12,325 nt of DNA, taken from Saprospiraceae bacterium (GTDB lineage Bacteria > Bacteroidota > Bacteroidia > Chitinophagales > Saprospiraceae). Below are positions 1-7,319 of this stretch, piece after piece (the first letter of the stretch is position 1; every line of letters starts with the position of its first letter). The position numbers and the translations under genes are program-made. The stretch is from assembly GCA_020852155.1 (NCBI GenBank), contig JADZBJ010000143.1, positions 1 through 12,325 of the forward strand, read 5' to 3'. The notes beneath the pieces are model-generated. The model did no database searches. It worked only from the letters and a program-made list of their open reading frames with translations, and was not told where the DNA came from.

Positions 1-1
1 A

Positions 2-19
2 TCCGCGTTATCTGCGTTA
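2..19 (-). repeat. 9-bp-periodic CGC repeat, site A
   Basis: On the minus strand two adjacent 9-mers, TAACGCAGA and TAACGCGGA, follow the coding sequence of the deiminase. The first three bases of the first unit are the stop codon of that gene. The repeat may continue past the left edge. It belongs with the units at 7240-7319, 8418-8456 and 11515-11553. Confidence 0.6.
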
Positions 20-1783
20 CTTGATCAACAACTTTTGCGTGAGCGATGCGCCGTTTTCAGTTTGCAAACTGACATAGTAAACGCCTGAGGGCCAACCTTT
101 TGCATCAAAAAAGTATTGGCTTGGGCCGGAAGGAATTTGCCCACTGTAAATTTTATACAACTCACGACCAAATGCGTCATGCAGCGCAATACGCCCGGAA
201 GTCTTAACATCGGCGTTGATCGGAATAACGGTCAGCGCCGATGTTGGATTAGGGTACAAGGGTTCCCATTGTGTTGAGATTTGCGCTGTTGTTGACGAAA
301 CTGGTTTTATCATGAAACGCCATGCCGCCGGTGCGCCGGGTAAAGGACGCATCTGCGTTTTTCCGTTGACTGAATTGGCAGAAATATAATAATAAATGGA
401 GTCGAGATATCCGGGCTGTTGAGGTATCCAGCCCCGCCAGTAATCCACAGAGTCTGGCGAAACAGACGCCATATCTATGCTCTTCCAGGTCTGTTCGTCT
501 TTTCTTCGATAATGAATTTGCGCATTGGCAATGCCGCTTCGATGCTGAATCAAAGCCGTAATGTTGTACCCGTTGGTAGCGCCGGATTCTTCAACGACCG
601 ACCTCAATGGCTGATGCACGATACGTAAAGGATCGGAAGCGCCGATCTCCCGCGTAATGCAATGCAATGCGCCACTGGCGCTGATCAATGCCTGGCTGTT
701 AATCAAGACAACCTGATAACCGGGCATCACTTGTTTCCAGATACGAAGGGCCGTGGTGTCGTATTTTTCCTCATAACCCGGTACCAGAATGGTCTTGTTG
801 ACCATCACCGAATTGACATACGTCCGGTAATCGGCCTCCGGCACATCCGGATAATCCCCATTGGCATCCGGCGGCATGGGAATACGCACAACCTTGAAAG
901 GCGTACCAAATGCCGTCTGGAAATTGTTGATGATATATTGCAGGTTGGCTTCGATCTGTGGCCCGTCAGCAATACCTTCCGGGTACTGCCCCACCAATAA
1001 CGTTTCCTCATCCAGCAACTTGATGTGCATGTCAATATGGTGAATGCAGTCGTAAGGCAACTCATGTAATTTGATGTACCTTTTGATGCCCATAAAACGC
1101 TGCATGATGCTGTCAATCGTCACTTCGGTATGGTTACTGAAGCCCAGTACATCGTTGAAATAGTCGCATTCTCCGTCCGTTTCCAGGTTGTTGTTTCGGA
1201 AGATTAATTCCGAGGAAAAACCTGTACCCAGGCCATCTGTCATGAAATTACCGCCTGTATGCACCAGGTCATAAGGCGCTGTTGTCATGGCAAAAACCGG
1301 CAAATTGAGATAGTTGGCAATTCGACCCGGTATGGCATCATCATTTACCCTTCCGGCGCGGTTGTAAATCCAGTCTACTATCGCCAGTGAATCCACATCG
1401 TTATAATACACGCAATTAGGCCCGAAGTCGCGTATCCAGATTGTGTCGGATGGTGCTACAATGAACTCGACCTGCGAACTGAAATCCACATTCTGGCTTG
1501 TCAGAAAATCTTTCACGAAATTGATACTGCCGCTCGATTCACAGGCGATAATCACCTTGCATTCCAAACGGGCAGCCCGGACTATTTCAGAGAGGATGAT
1601 CTTTCTTGAGGTGGAGAAATTATTTTTCCAGGTAATACAAATGGCCTGCAATTCCTCCCACTCAGCCATCGTTCGTACAGGAACAGGTGGCGGGGCAAAA
1701 AAATAATTGGCCTGCGTCTGGGCACGCACGATATTGGAAACAAAAAGGAGGGATACAGCAAGGGCAATTAATACAGCGCGCAT
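17..1783 (-). CDS. Secreted agmatine/peptidylarginine deiminase family protein with T9SS sorting domain
   Basis: A guanidino-group hydrolase of the Porphyromonas-type PAD fold; it would turn arginine-type side chains (peptidylarginine, or possibly free arginine or agmatine) into citrulline-type products plus ammonia, outside the cell. Numbered from the ATG at 1783 (588 aa), a signal peptide with a hydrophobic core ends near residue 21 (VRAQ). The family motifs are intact: WIRDFGP (D119), HTGGN (H175), HxD (H249, D251), an Asn in a VNS context (N324) and GALHC (C375), matching the known Asp/His/Asp/Asn/Cys catalytic set. Next comes an Ig-like stretch at about 395-495, then a sorting domain starting LYPNP (509-513) and ending KLLIK. 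Cytosolic agmatine deiminases are about 350 aa and lack both signal and sorting domain. A TTG start 7 codons upstream is possible, but the ATG gives a normal signal peptide. The exact substrate cannot be settled by reading. Confidence 0.9.
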   Translation of the reverse strand: MRAVLIALAVSLLFVSNIVRAQTQANYFFAPPPVPVRTMAEWEELQAICITWKNNFSTSRKIILSEIVRAARLECKVIIACESSGSINFVKDFLTSQNVDFSSQVEFIVAPSDTIWIRDFGPNCVYYNDVDSLAIVDWIYNRAGRVNDDAIPGRIANYLNLPVFAMTTAPYDLVHTGGNFMTDGLGTGFSSELIFRNNNLETDGECDYFNDVLGFSNHTEVTIDSIMQRFMGIKRYIKLHELPYDCIHHIDMHIKLLDEETLLVGQYPEGIADGPQIEANLQYIINNFQTAFGTPFKVVRIPMPPDANGDYPDVPEADYRTYVNSVMVNKTILVPGYEEKYDTTALRIWKQVMPGYQVVLINSQALISASGALHCITREIGASDPLRIVHQPLRSVVEESGATNGYNITALIQHRSGIANAQIHYRRKDEQTWKSIDMASVSPDSVDYWRGWIPQQPGYLDSIYYYISANSVNGKTQMRPLPGAPAAWRFMIKPVSSTTAQISTQWEPLYPNPTSALTVIPINADVKTSGRIALHDAFGRELYKIYSGQIPSGPSQYFFDAKGWPSGVYYVSLQTENGASLTQKLLIK

Positions 1784-1901
1784 ACAAGTTTGATTTGCGG
1801 GCAATTCGAGTATATTTGAAGCGCATTGATCGCCCGGTCATGCAAAATCGCTATAAAGCAGGCATTCAACACCTTCGCCAGGAACACAGAAGACCCTCAT
1901 G

Positions 1902-1909
1902 CAAAGTTA
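1902..1909 (-). promoter_or_regulatory. Probable -7 box for the deiminase gene
   Basis: The minus strand reads TAACTTTG, a perfect match to the Bacteroidota -7 consensus TAnnTTTG. It lies 118 bases before the deiminase ATG. The nearest upstream TTG (1924-1926) is only 14 bases away, shorter than the usual spacing of about 19, so the -33 element is weak or absent. The identical octamer occurs at 7877-7884. Confidence 0.45.
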
Positions 1910-1941
1910 CCTGAAAATGACGGCAAAAATGCTGCCAGATA

Positions 1942-1971
1942 TAAAAAAAGCCGCACCTCTTTTGGTGCGGC
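1942..1971 (-). terminator. Intrinsic terminator, minus strand
   Basis: A perfect 8-bp G+C-rich stem (GCCGCACC 1950-1957 with GGTGCGGC 1964-1971) has a 6-base loop and, read on the minus strand, is followed directly by seven T. It faces the deiminase gene but sits upstream of that gene's likely promoter, so it must end a different leftward transcript. No annotated minus-strand gene lies between it and the rightward gene at 2189. Confidence 0.8.
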
Positions 1972-2065
1972 CCTGTTTAAACAACAAATTATAATCCCAT
2001 GAACATTTTTTCGTGTAGAAGCGCGGAGCAAAAGTCAGACACAATTTTTTCACATCCAAATATTT
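1972..2065 (-). other. Possible small RNA or micro-ORF ending at the 1942-1971 terminator
   Basis: Only leftward transcription could use the strong terminator at 1942-1971, so a short transcript may start within this spacer. A near-consensus -7 box (AATATTTG, minus strand, 2057-2064) would give an RNA of roughly 110 bases. It would contain a micro-ORF: ATG at 2004-2006 encoding MFMGL with TAA at 1989-1991, extendable in frame to a GTG at 2040-2042 (17 codons, ending HEKMFMGL). No matching -33 TTG was seen. The spacer 1784-2188 otherwise holds the promoter at 1902-1909 and A/T-rich sequence around 2060-2100. The product type is unknown. Confidence 0.3.
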
Positions 2066-2188
2066 AAGAAAAATAATATAAAAAAATGTGTTATTTTTTT
2101 GAGAAAACGGCAGACAATAAAAAGAAAGCGGTCGTCGCGTGGATATTTTTCATGATACGTCCTTGATCCATACATCACTTGATTAACA

Positions 2189-4054
2189 ATGCTAACCAAC
2201 CACACCTCCAACATGCGCATTTGTATTGCACTTTTCCTCTTGATTGCCTCCATTTCAGTACAGGCACAAAAAATCGAAAAATCGGCCGTAAACCGTTATC
2301 TCGACCGTTTGATGAAAGAAAAAACGCGCGAGTTTGATTTCCAGGCGGCCGCAGACTGGCTGCAACAACACCCCGGACAACCGCGCTCAATGACAGACAT
2401 GAAAGCGAGAAAACAGTCCATTCACGCAGTGTCAGATCGCAGCGGCGATATTGTCGTCAGCGGAGAAGTCCGCCTGGAATCTGAAGTACATGCTGCCATC
2501 AATCCGCTGGATACAGCCAACATCATCACGGCAAGCATCCGACAAGACCCGGATAACATTCTGGATCCGCTGAATATTGCCATTTATTACAGCAAAAACT
2601 TTGGACAAACGTGGGCTTCCAGCCAGATTACGTTTAATCCCGACCCCACCTCGTTTACAGCTGGCGGCGGAGACCCTGTGCTGGCGTTTGACAAAAGCGG
2701 GAAGGCATGGATTTCATGGCTGGCGCTCGGCTTTAATTTCGATGGCATAAAGCTTACACTGTACACGGCGTCTTCAAGTAACAAAGGCCAAACCTGGAGT
2801 ACACCAATAATAGTTGACTCCGGTACGGCCGATTTGGATGTAATCTCGGGAGGCATTGGCGCCGGAACGTTTGTTGACAAACAATGGATGGACTGCGATC
2901 AGAGCGCAGGCACGAACGAAGGCGCTTTGTACATTTCATATACTCGTTTTGAGGTGATTGATTCTGTCACCGGAACGGCTGAAGTTCTGGTTAAAAAGAA
3001 ACCTAAAAACGCCAGCAGTTTCGGCCCAAGCGTGCGGGTGCACCAACAAGACTATCAACTCCTGCAATTTTCAAGCCTGGATGTTGACATTGCCGGGAAC
3101 GTACATGTCCTGTTTTTTGCCGGAAATGACGTTGACGATACAGCCCTCTATCATGCTGTTTCCACGAATGGCGGCACGTCTTTCCAGCCTGAAAAGAAAA
3201 TTTCGGCCGTCCATTATCCTGATTTATTCGATGAAACACAAGTCAATGGTATAGAGGGCATGCCCACCGACCGGATTTATCCATGTCCGCACCTGGCGGC
3301 TGGTAACGGGTTGAATGAATTATATGCCACCTGGAGCAGCGACGGTCGTACGCAAAAAGAAACGGAAGGCTACGATGTCTGGTTCTCCCGTAGTCTGGAC
3401 GGCGGACAAACCTGGAGCACACCCGATCGCATTTATCCCGGTACAGATACAGACATTGAACAGTATTACCCGGCCATCACGGTGAATCCGCTGGGTACAA
3501 TCTGCCTGGCTTATTACGACCGCACGGCATCGTCCAATAGCGCCTCCACCCACCACGTAGTTACATTTTCAAAAAACAAGGGACAAACCTGGTCAACGCC
3601 AGCCAATGCCTCGATGATGCCAACGGATTTCAATACCATTGAATCAACTTTCGGCATCGGCGAATACACCCAAATCGTGGCCACCGCCTATAATGCGATT
3701 CCGGTTTGGGCCGACGGCCGTGATGGAGATACGGACCTGGATATTTACGCTGCCATCATGCCGATTGGCGGACAATCGGTTTCTGTTGGTGAAGCAGGAA
3801 ATATCAGCCACCTGTTTTCTGTGCAGGCGGCCAACCCGTCGAAAGGAAATATTTCGTTGAATATCAACCTGTTGGAAAATTCCAAACTCAACATTCAGGT
3901 ATTCAGCAGCGACGGCAAACTGATGACGGAAAGCACTGCTAAATCGGTGGCTTCCGGCGTGCACAACCGACGTTTTGATCTGTCGCCGGGCCTTTACTGG
4001 TGCAAAGTCGAAACTGACTTTGGCTCGAAAATCATGAAGATGATGGTAGAGTAA
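2189..4054 (+). CDS. Secreted Asp-box (BNR) beta-propeller protein with T9SS sorting domain
   Basis: A 621-aa exported protein. The signal peptide is hydrophobic at about residues 11-24 and ends VQAQ. Five Asp-box motifs (S-x-D/N-x-G-x-T-W type) mark propeller blades: SKNFGQTW at 135-142, SSNKGQTW at 196-203, STNGGTSF at 325-332, SLDGGQTW at 402-409 and SKNKGQTW at 461-468. A sorting domain fills about 545-621 (FSSDGKL, then GLYWCKVE). Asp boxes are known from sialidases and many other secreted proteins. I see no FRIP-type arginine motif near the N-terminus, so sialidase activity is not supported, and the ligand or substrate is unknown. The ATG at 2189 shares the context TTAACAATG with the gene at 5874. 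An ATG at 2213 would give a shorter signal peptide and is a real alternative. Confidence 0.85.
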   Translation: MLTNHTSNMRICIALFLLIASISVQAQKIEKSAVNRYLDRLMKEKTREFDFQAAADWLQQHPGQPRSMTDMKARKQSIHAVSDRSGDIVVSGEVRLESEVHAAINPLDTANIITASIRQDPDNILDPLNIAIYYSKNFGQTWASSQITFNPDPTSFTAGGGDPVLAFDKSGKAWISWLALGFNFDGIKLTLYTASSSNKGQTWSTPIIVDSGTADLDVISGGIGAGTFVDKQWMDCDQSAGTNEGALYISYTRFEVIDSVTGTAEVLVKKKPKNASSFGPSVRVHQQDYQLLQFSSLDVDIAGNVHVLFFAGNDVDDTALYHAVSTNGGTSFQPEKKISAVHYPDLFDETQVNGIEGMPTDRIYPCPHLAAGNGLNELYATWSSDGRTQKETEGYDVWFSRSLDGGQTWSTPDRIYPGTDTDIEQYYPAITVNPLGTICLAYYDRTASSNSASTHHVVTFSKNKGQTWSTPANASMMPTDFNTIESTFGIGEYTQIVATAYNAIPVWADGRDGDTDLDIYAAIMPIGGQSVSVGEAGNISHLFSVQAANPSKGNISLNINLLENSKLNIQVFSSDGKLMTESTAKSVASGVHNRRFDLSPGLYWCKVETDFGSKIMKMMVE

Positions 4055-4096
4055 CTCAGAATGTATTCAGGAAAGAGATTATTCAGTCTTGAAATG

Positions 4097-4135
4097 ATAC
4101 AGCCGCCTCGAAATGTCATTTCGATGCGGCTGTAT
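4097..4135. terminator. Long hairpin between convergent genes, probable bidirectional terminator
   Basis: A 10-bp perfect stem (ATACAGCCGC 4097-4106 with GCGGCTGTAT 4126-4135) continues after one mismatch into a second paired segment around CGAAATGTCATTTCG. It lies in the 86-base gap between two genes that face each other. The flanks are T-rich on the right only moderately (GATTATTATTT), so termination by this hairpin is likely but not textbook. Confidence 0.6.
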
Positions 4136-4140
4136 GATTA

Positions 4141-4911
4141 TTATTTCCCTCCTGCCGAAGGGTAATATCCGTAGCCTGTGCTTTTGCCGAGCAAACGGAA
4201 GCGCATGAAGATATGTGCGCCGGCATTGGTCATTCTGGATTTGCGGAGTGTTCGATTCACCAAATCAAGTTCGCCGTAACCTTCCACGCCAATGGAAAAA
4301 TCTTCGCGGTCGCCGAAGGATTTCATCAGGCTGCCACGCAACACAAAGAAGTGACCTCGCGTAGGGCCAAGCGCCTGTTCTGCATTAAAATAAGAGGAGA
4401 GTTCTTCGCGCAGGGATTTGTCGCCGACGCTATGAATAAGCGTACTGGAACCAAATCCGGGGTCTTTGGTGTATTTCAAACCACCAAGGATAGAGGTGTA
4501 CATGCCGATGTTATCACCGATTTCGAAGGTTTTTCCCATACCCAGCGTTGCAGAATAACTGGCGCGGTCAAAACCGGAGGTTGAACTCAGGGCATCAACA
4601 ATCAACATCAATGGAAGGTCGCCGTAAGTGGCGTGGGCTGAAAATCCGATGCGAGGTTGTATAAAGGAGGTACGCAGTTCGTTGGATTTCACAAATTGCT
4701 CCCAGGTGTAGTCAATGCCTTCTTTTTCGAAAAGTTCCTGAACGTACTCGAACTGGTCGTAAAGCGGCGTGGTTTTGAAATCCGTATCGTGCCACAGCCA
4801 GCTCACGCCGCCGTTGGTACTGATACTCATGTTAAGTTTTTGGCTAAAAAGGCTGCCGGAAAAAGCAAGCAGCAAAAGGAAACTGGCAAGAAGTCGTAAT
4901 GGATTCATCAA
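4141..4911 (-). CDS. Probable outer-membrane beta-barrel protein, function unknown
   Basis: A 256-aa protein with a clear signal peptide (positive n-region MMNPLR, hydrophobic core 7-19, cleavage near GSLFSQ at 24). The mature part alternates polar and hydrophobic/aromatic residues in short strands, for example 86-96, 117-129, 135-147, 187-199 and 205-215, with Gly/Ser turns, as in small outer-membrane barrels or porin-like proteins of Bacteroidota. A helical acidic segment at about 50-75 is an unusual insertion for a small barrel. No enzyme motif, lipobox or sorting domain is visible. It stands alone, converging on the Asp-box protein gene and divergent from the lipoprotein gene. I do not recognise the family; a periplasmic soluble protein is the alternative. 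Confidence 0.65.
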   Translation of the reverse strand: MMNPLRLLASFLLLLAFSGSLFSQKLNMSISTNGGVSWLWHDTDFKTTPLYDQFEYVQELFEKEGIDYTWEQFVKSNELRTSFIQPRIGFSAHATYGDLPLMLIVDALSSTSGFDRASYSATLGMGKTFEIGDNIGMYTSILGGLKYTKDPGFGSSTLIHSVGDKSLREELSSYFNAEQALGPTRGHFFVLRGSLMKSFGDREDFSIGVEGYGELDLVNRTLRKSRMTNAGAHIFMRFRLLGKSTGYGYYPSAGGK

Positions 4912-5154
4912 ATTCGGTTTGAGTATGAATGTTATACTCCCTGAGCAGGAAAGATTAAAGTCCGGGAGCGCCTCAAAGCGCCATTCGGACGAAAAACGGT
5001 GCGCAAGTTACAATTTTTAGATTTCTCTAACATGACTTTAGCATTAATAAAGCAATATGAGGCGGCCGGATGACATTTTAGAGCGGTAATCCCGAACGAA
5101 TCAGAAGTAGTTCATTCATCCATTTCCATCATCCTTTTCTATCGGTTTCATGCT

Positions 5155-5565
5155 ATGAAAAATCTCGTTTTTAGTCTCGTCTCCATTTTTGCTTTTGCTG
5201 GCTTGTTCACGTCTTGCGACAAAACCAAGGAACTCAATTTTGATGAAAAATTGCCCGGCTCCTGGCAGTCCGTGAAGGTAACACAGGCCGGAAATACGCA
5301 AACAGGTTCCTCGTATCTGATTCATCTGGAATCCAGCAAAGAGTTTGACATGGACATCACCACCAATTTACCCATCGTCGGAAAAACAGTGACTTCGCGC
5401 AGCGGAACCTGGACGAGCGATATTGCCAAACAGGAAATCCAGTTGACCTACGACGACAGCGGCGAACAAATCACCTGGGATGTAACGCAACTGACCGACA
5501 CTCAAATGAATATCGAACTCATTCAAAATGGCGTTCGGTACAATATTCAGTTTGAGAAAAAATAA
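5155..5565 (+). CDS. Lipocalin-like lipoprotein
   Basis: A 136-aa protein with a lipoprotein signal: MKN n-region, hydrophobic core and LFTSC with the lipidated cysteine at residue 21, followed by Asp-Lys. The mature part is short and beta-rich, beginning with LPGSWQSVKV (about 33-42), with a second GTWTSD strand near 84 and paired strands to the C-terminus. This is the look of the small lipocalin-like lipoproteins common in Bacteroidota (family assignment is inference). They are taken to be membrane-anchored small-molecule binding or stress proteins of unknown ligand. The gene is monocistronic: it is divergent from its left neighbour and has its own terminator at 5692-5725. Confidence 0.75.
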   Translation: MKNLVFSLVSIFAFAGLFTSCDKTKELNFDEKLPGSWQSVKVTQAGNTQTGSSYLIHLESSKEFDMDITTNLPIVGKTVTSRSGTWTSDIAKQEIQLTYDDSGEQITWDVTQLTDTQMNIELIQNGVRYNIQFEKK

Positions 5566-5582
5566 ATCGGGGGGTGATGAGT

Positions 5583-5622
5583 GGTTGTTTGGTTGTTTGG
5601 TTATTTGGTTATTTGGTTGATT
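5583..5622. repeat. Tandem repeat of an 8-bp unit, about 5 copies
   Basis: GGTTGTTT twice, GGTTATTT twice, then the decayed copy GGTTGATT, in a perfect 8-base register. It sits 17 bases after the lipoprotein stop codon. The 308-base gap 5566-5873 holds this array, the 7-bp array at 5641-5664 and the terminator at 5692-5725; I see no gene in it. Confidence 0.85.
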
Positions 5623-5640
5623 GCCACTAAATTATAACAA

Positions 5641-5664
5641 ATTCATCATTCATCATTCATCATT
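5641..5664. repeat. Tandem repeat of a 7-bp unit (ATTCATC), 3.4 copies
   Basis: Three exact copies of ATTCATC plus ATT, followed by a pyrimidine-rich stretch (TTCCTTTTCCTTTCC). Related ATTCATC/ATCC words occur before the lipoprotein start (5113-5135) and at 5828-5835. Confidence 0.8.
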
Positions 5665-5691
5665 TCCTTTTCCTTTCCATCAAGCGTTTGC

Positions 5692-5725
5692 AAGCCATTT
5701 CGGTTAATCCGGAGTGGCTTTTTTT
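5692..5725 (+). terminator. Intrinsic terminator after the lipoprotein gene
   Basis: A 12-bp stem pairs AAGCCATTTCGG (5692-5703) with CCGGAGTGGCTT (5709-5720), including two G·T pairs. The loop is five bases, and the stem is followed by TTTTT at 5721-5725, which continues the T's that close the stem. It lies 127 bases past the lipoprotein stop and separates that gene from the one at 5874. Confidence 0.85.
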
Positions 5726-5873
5726 GTATTCTTTGGGTTTTATCAAAATTGTGCCCGACCTCTAACATTTATTTTACCAATCCGGTTACCTTTCCATTTC
5801 TACCAGACATATACAGTCAAATCCTTTCATTCATCACCTGGAATTTCAGGCTAACAAATTACTTTTTTTAACA

Positions 5874-7199
5874 ATGAAACAAGCCTCTCTTTTCATTCAA
5901 CTCTTGCTCATTTTCTTTTGCAACGCTCTTTTTGCACAAAAACACCCTTATGTGAAAGCCCTCCAACATCATCCTGAAGCGGCAGCGTTTGTCGAAAACG
6001 CACTGCTTCAACAAAAAGTCATGGATCGAAGCGGTACAAACCGGCTGGATTCTTCTGCGTTTTTCATCAACTATGTCGGGCTGGATTCTACCAGGATTGG
6101 TTATTCGCTTTATTCCTACCCGGATGCCTATACGACATTGCGAACAAATTATTCTTTTAACAATACCACCGTCGTATGGGAAGCGAACTCCTTTAATACG
6201 ACCCAGTATGATGCCTTAAACCGAACTATTCTCCTGGAACAGGCATACTTGAATAACGGGGTGATAAATATTGGCTTTCAGGTAAAAATTTTCCCGCGTG
6301 GCAACTCGCTTGTTCAACTTGATTCCGTCACCGTGAGGTATAATAGCGGGTTTGATGTCAACAAGGACTATACATACAATGCCGCTGATGATATTGTTCA
6401 GTATCGGAATTATGCCGGGGATGTAAGTGGGAACATACTGAATGTTTCTGAATACAACTCATCCTATCACACTAACGGAAATCTTGAGAGGGTAGAAATT
6501 AACCAAGGCCCAACGTTGCAAGCCCTCGCCCCCAATCAACGCCATATTTACACGTACGACGGCAACGACTTTACCTTCCTGACCGAAAATTACAACACCA
6601 GCCTTTCTGCCTGGTTATTGACCGGGAAAACAGAGGTCATCGCAGGGCCATCCGAGCAAAAAATTACGCAGCGCTCAAGTTACTCCTACGATATTGCATT
6701 AGATTCTTTCTTGCTAAATAATCAAACTACCTACGAATATGATGCACAACAGCGTCCGACCTCCGCTACCAATTATTTTGACCCGCACGGAGGGCCTGGC
6801 GTTTTCCCCAGCATTAGCAGAACTTATTACAACTACTTACAAGGGGAAGACCTGCACCACGCAACGACTGTCAATATAGATTTTCTGACAGGAGACGAAA
6901 CCGTCAACAGCAAAGAGTATTATTTCTACAAAATCGTCTCTTCTACCGGGCAGCCTTTGCTCAATGCAGATGCGGTTAAAATATCGCCTAACCCTGCCAC
7001 TGACTACCTGCGCATAGATGCCGGCAAAAATGAAATCTTCGCAGTGGACATTTTTGATCAAAGCGGAAGGCTCGTATGGAGTCAATCAGTTGACCATCAG
7101 CCTGTTATATTGAAAAATATTCAATTACACGGCCTGTATACCCTGCGTGTAACCACGCAAAACGGAGTGGCCTGCAGGCAAGTACTCTTCAATGAATAG
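5874..7199 (+). CDS. Secreted Tyr/Asn-rich protein with T9SS sorting domain, function unknown
   Basis: A 441-aa exported protein. The signal peptide is MKQ, then a hydrophobic core at 5-19, ending LFAQ. The central part (about 100-350) is a run of beta-strand-like units rich in Tyr, Asn, Asp and Thr, with fragments such as YDALNR, YTYNAADDIVQ, YTYDGND and YEYDAQQRP. These resemble YD/Rhs-like strand repeats, but the register is too irregular to call true YD repeats. The C-terminal 76 residues form a sorting domain: VKISPNPATDYLRI at 367-380, a DQSGRLVWS strand, then LYTLRV. T9SS export to the cell surface or medium is therefore expected. No catalytic motif is seen. The start ATG has the context TTAACAATG. 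An adhesin or structural surface role is possible but unproven. Confidence 0.75.
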   Translation: MKQASLFIQLLLIFFCNALFAQKHPYVKALQHHPEAAAFVENALLQQKVMDRSGTNRLDSSAFFINYVGLDSTRIGYSLYSYPDAYTTLRTNYSFNNTTVVWEANSFNTTQYDALNRTILLEQAYLNNGVINIGFQVKIFPRGNSLVQLDSVTVRYNSGFDVNKDYTYNAADDIVQYRNYAGDVSGNILNVSEYNSSYHTNGNLERVEINQGPTLQALAPNQRHIYTYDGNDFTFLTENYNTSLSAWLLTGKTEVIAGPSEQKITQRSSYSYDIALDSFLLNNQTTYEYDAQQRPTSATNYFDPHGGPGVFPSISRTYYNYLQGEDLHHATTVNIDFLTGDETVNSKEYYFYKIVSSTGQPLLNADAVKISPNPATDYLRIDAGKNEIFAVDIFDQSGRLVWSQSVDHQPVILKNIQLHGLYTLRVTTQNGVACRQVLFNE

Positions 7200-7239
7200 A
7201 AGTGAACTTTCTGAGGCTGTCTGATATTGTGCCTTTTAT

Positions 7240-7319
7240 GATTAACCGCCAATAACGCTAAATACGCTAAGTTTTTGATTTTCAATATTTTGCGTTTTTA
7301 GCGTCATTAGCGGTTGATC
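7240..7319. repeat. Large inverted repeat of 9-bp CGC units, site B; probable bidirectional terminator
   Basis: Arms of 28 bases (7240-7267 and 7292-7319) match at 24 positions. Each arm is itself built of 9-mers with a central CGC (left: AACCGCCAA, TAACGCTAA, ATACGCTAA; right, on the minus strand: AACCGCTAA, TGACGCTAA, AAACGCAAA). The loop is T-rich. It fills most of the gap between two convergent genes and ends flush against the DUF4442 stop codon. Confidence 0.75.

Noticed and set aside
662..1000. 112-codon plus-strand frame
   Set aside because: It is the complement of the deiminase catalytic region, whose motifs are unmistakable on the minus strand.
1811..1818. Plus-strand TATATTTG as a rightward promoter
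   Set aside because: It matches the -7 consensus, but lies 370 bases before the next rightward gene, has no TTG at the right distance, and would transcribe through the spacer without an evident target.
2189..4054. Naming the Asp-box protein a sialidase (EC 3.2.1.18)
   Set aside because: Asp boxes occur in many non-sialidases, and no FRIP arginine motif or other catalytic set could be found.
4213..4584. 123-codon plus-strand frame
   Set aside because: It is antisense to the barrel protein gene, whose signal peptide and strand pattern make it the real gene. The plus-strand translation shows no recognisable domain.
4912..5154. Divergent spacer between the barrel protein and lipoprotein genes as a place for a small RNA or operator
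   Set aside because: Only a short GCGC-TTTGAG-GCGC symmetry and one-mismatch -7 boxes were found; nothing is strong enough to annotate.
5583..5664. Possible CRISPR array
   Set aside because: The units are 7-8 bases long and directly adjacent, with no spacers; this is simple tandem repetition.
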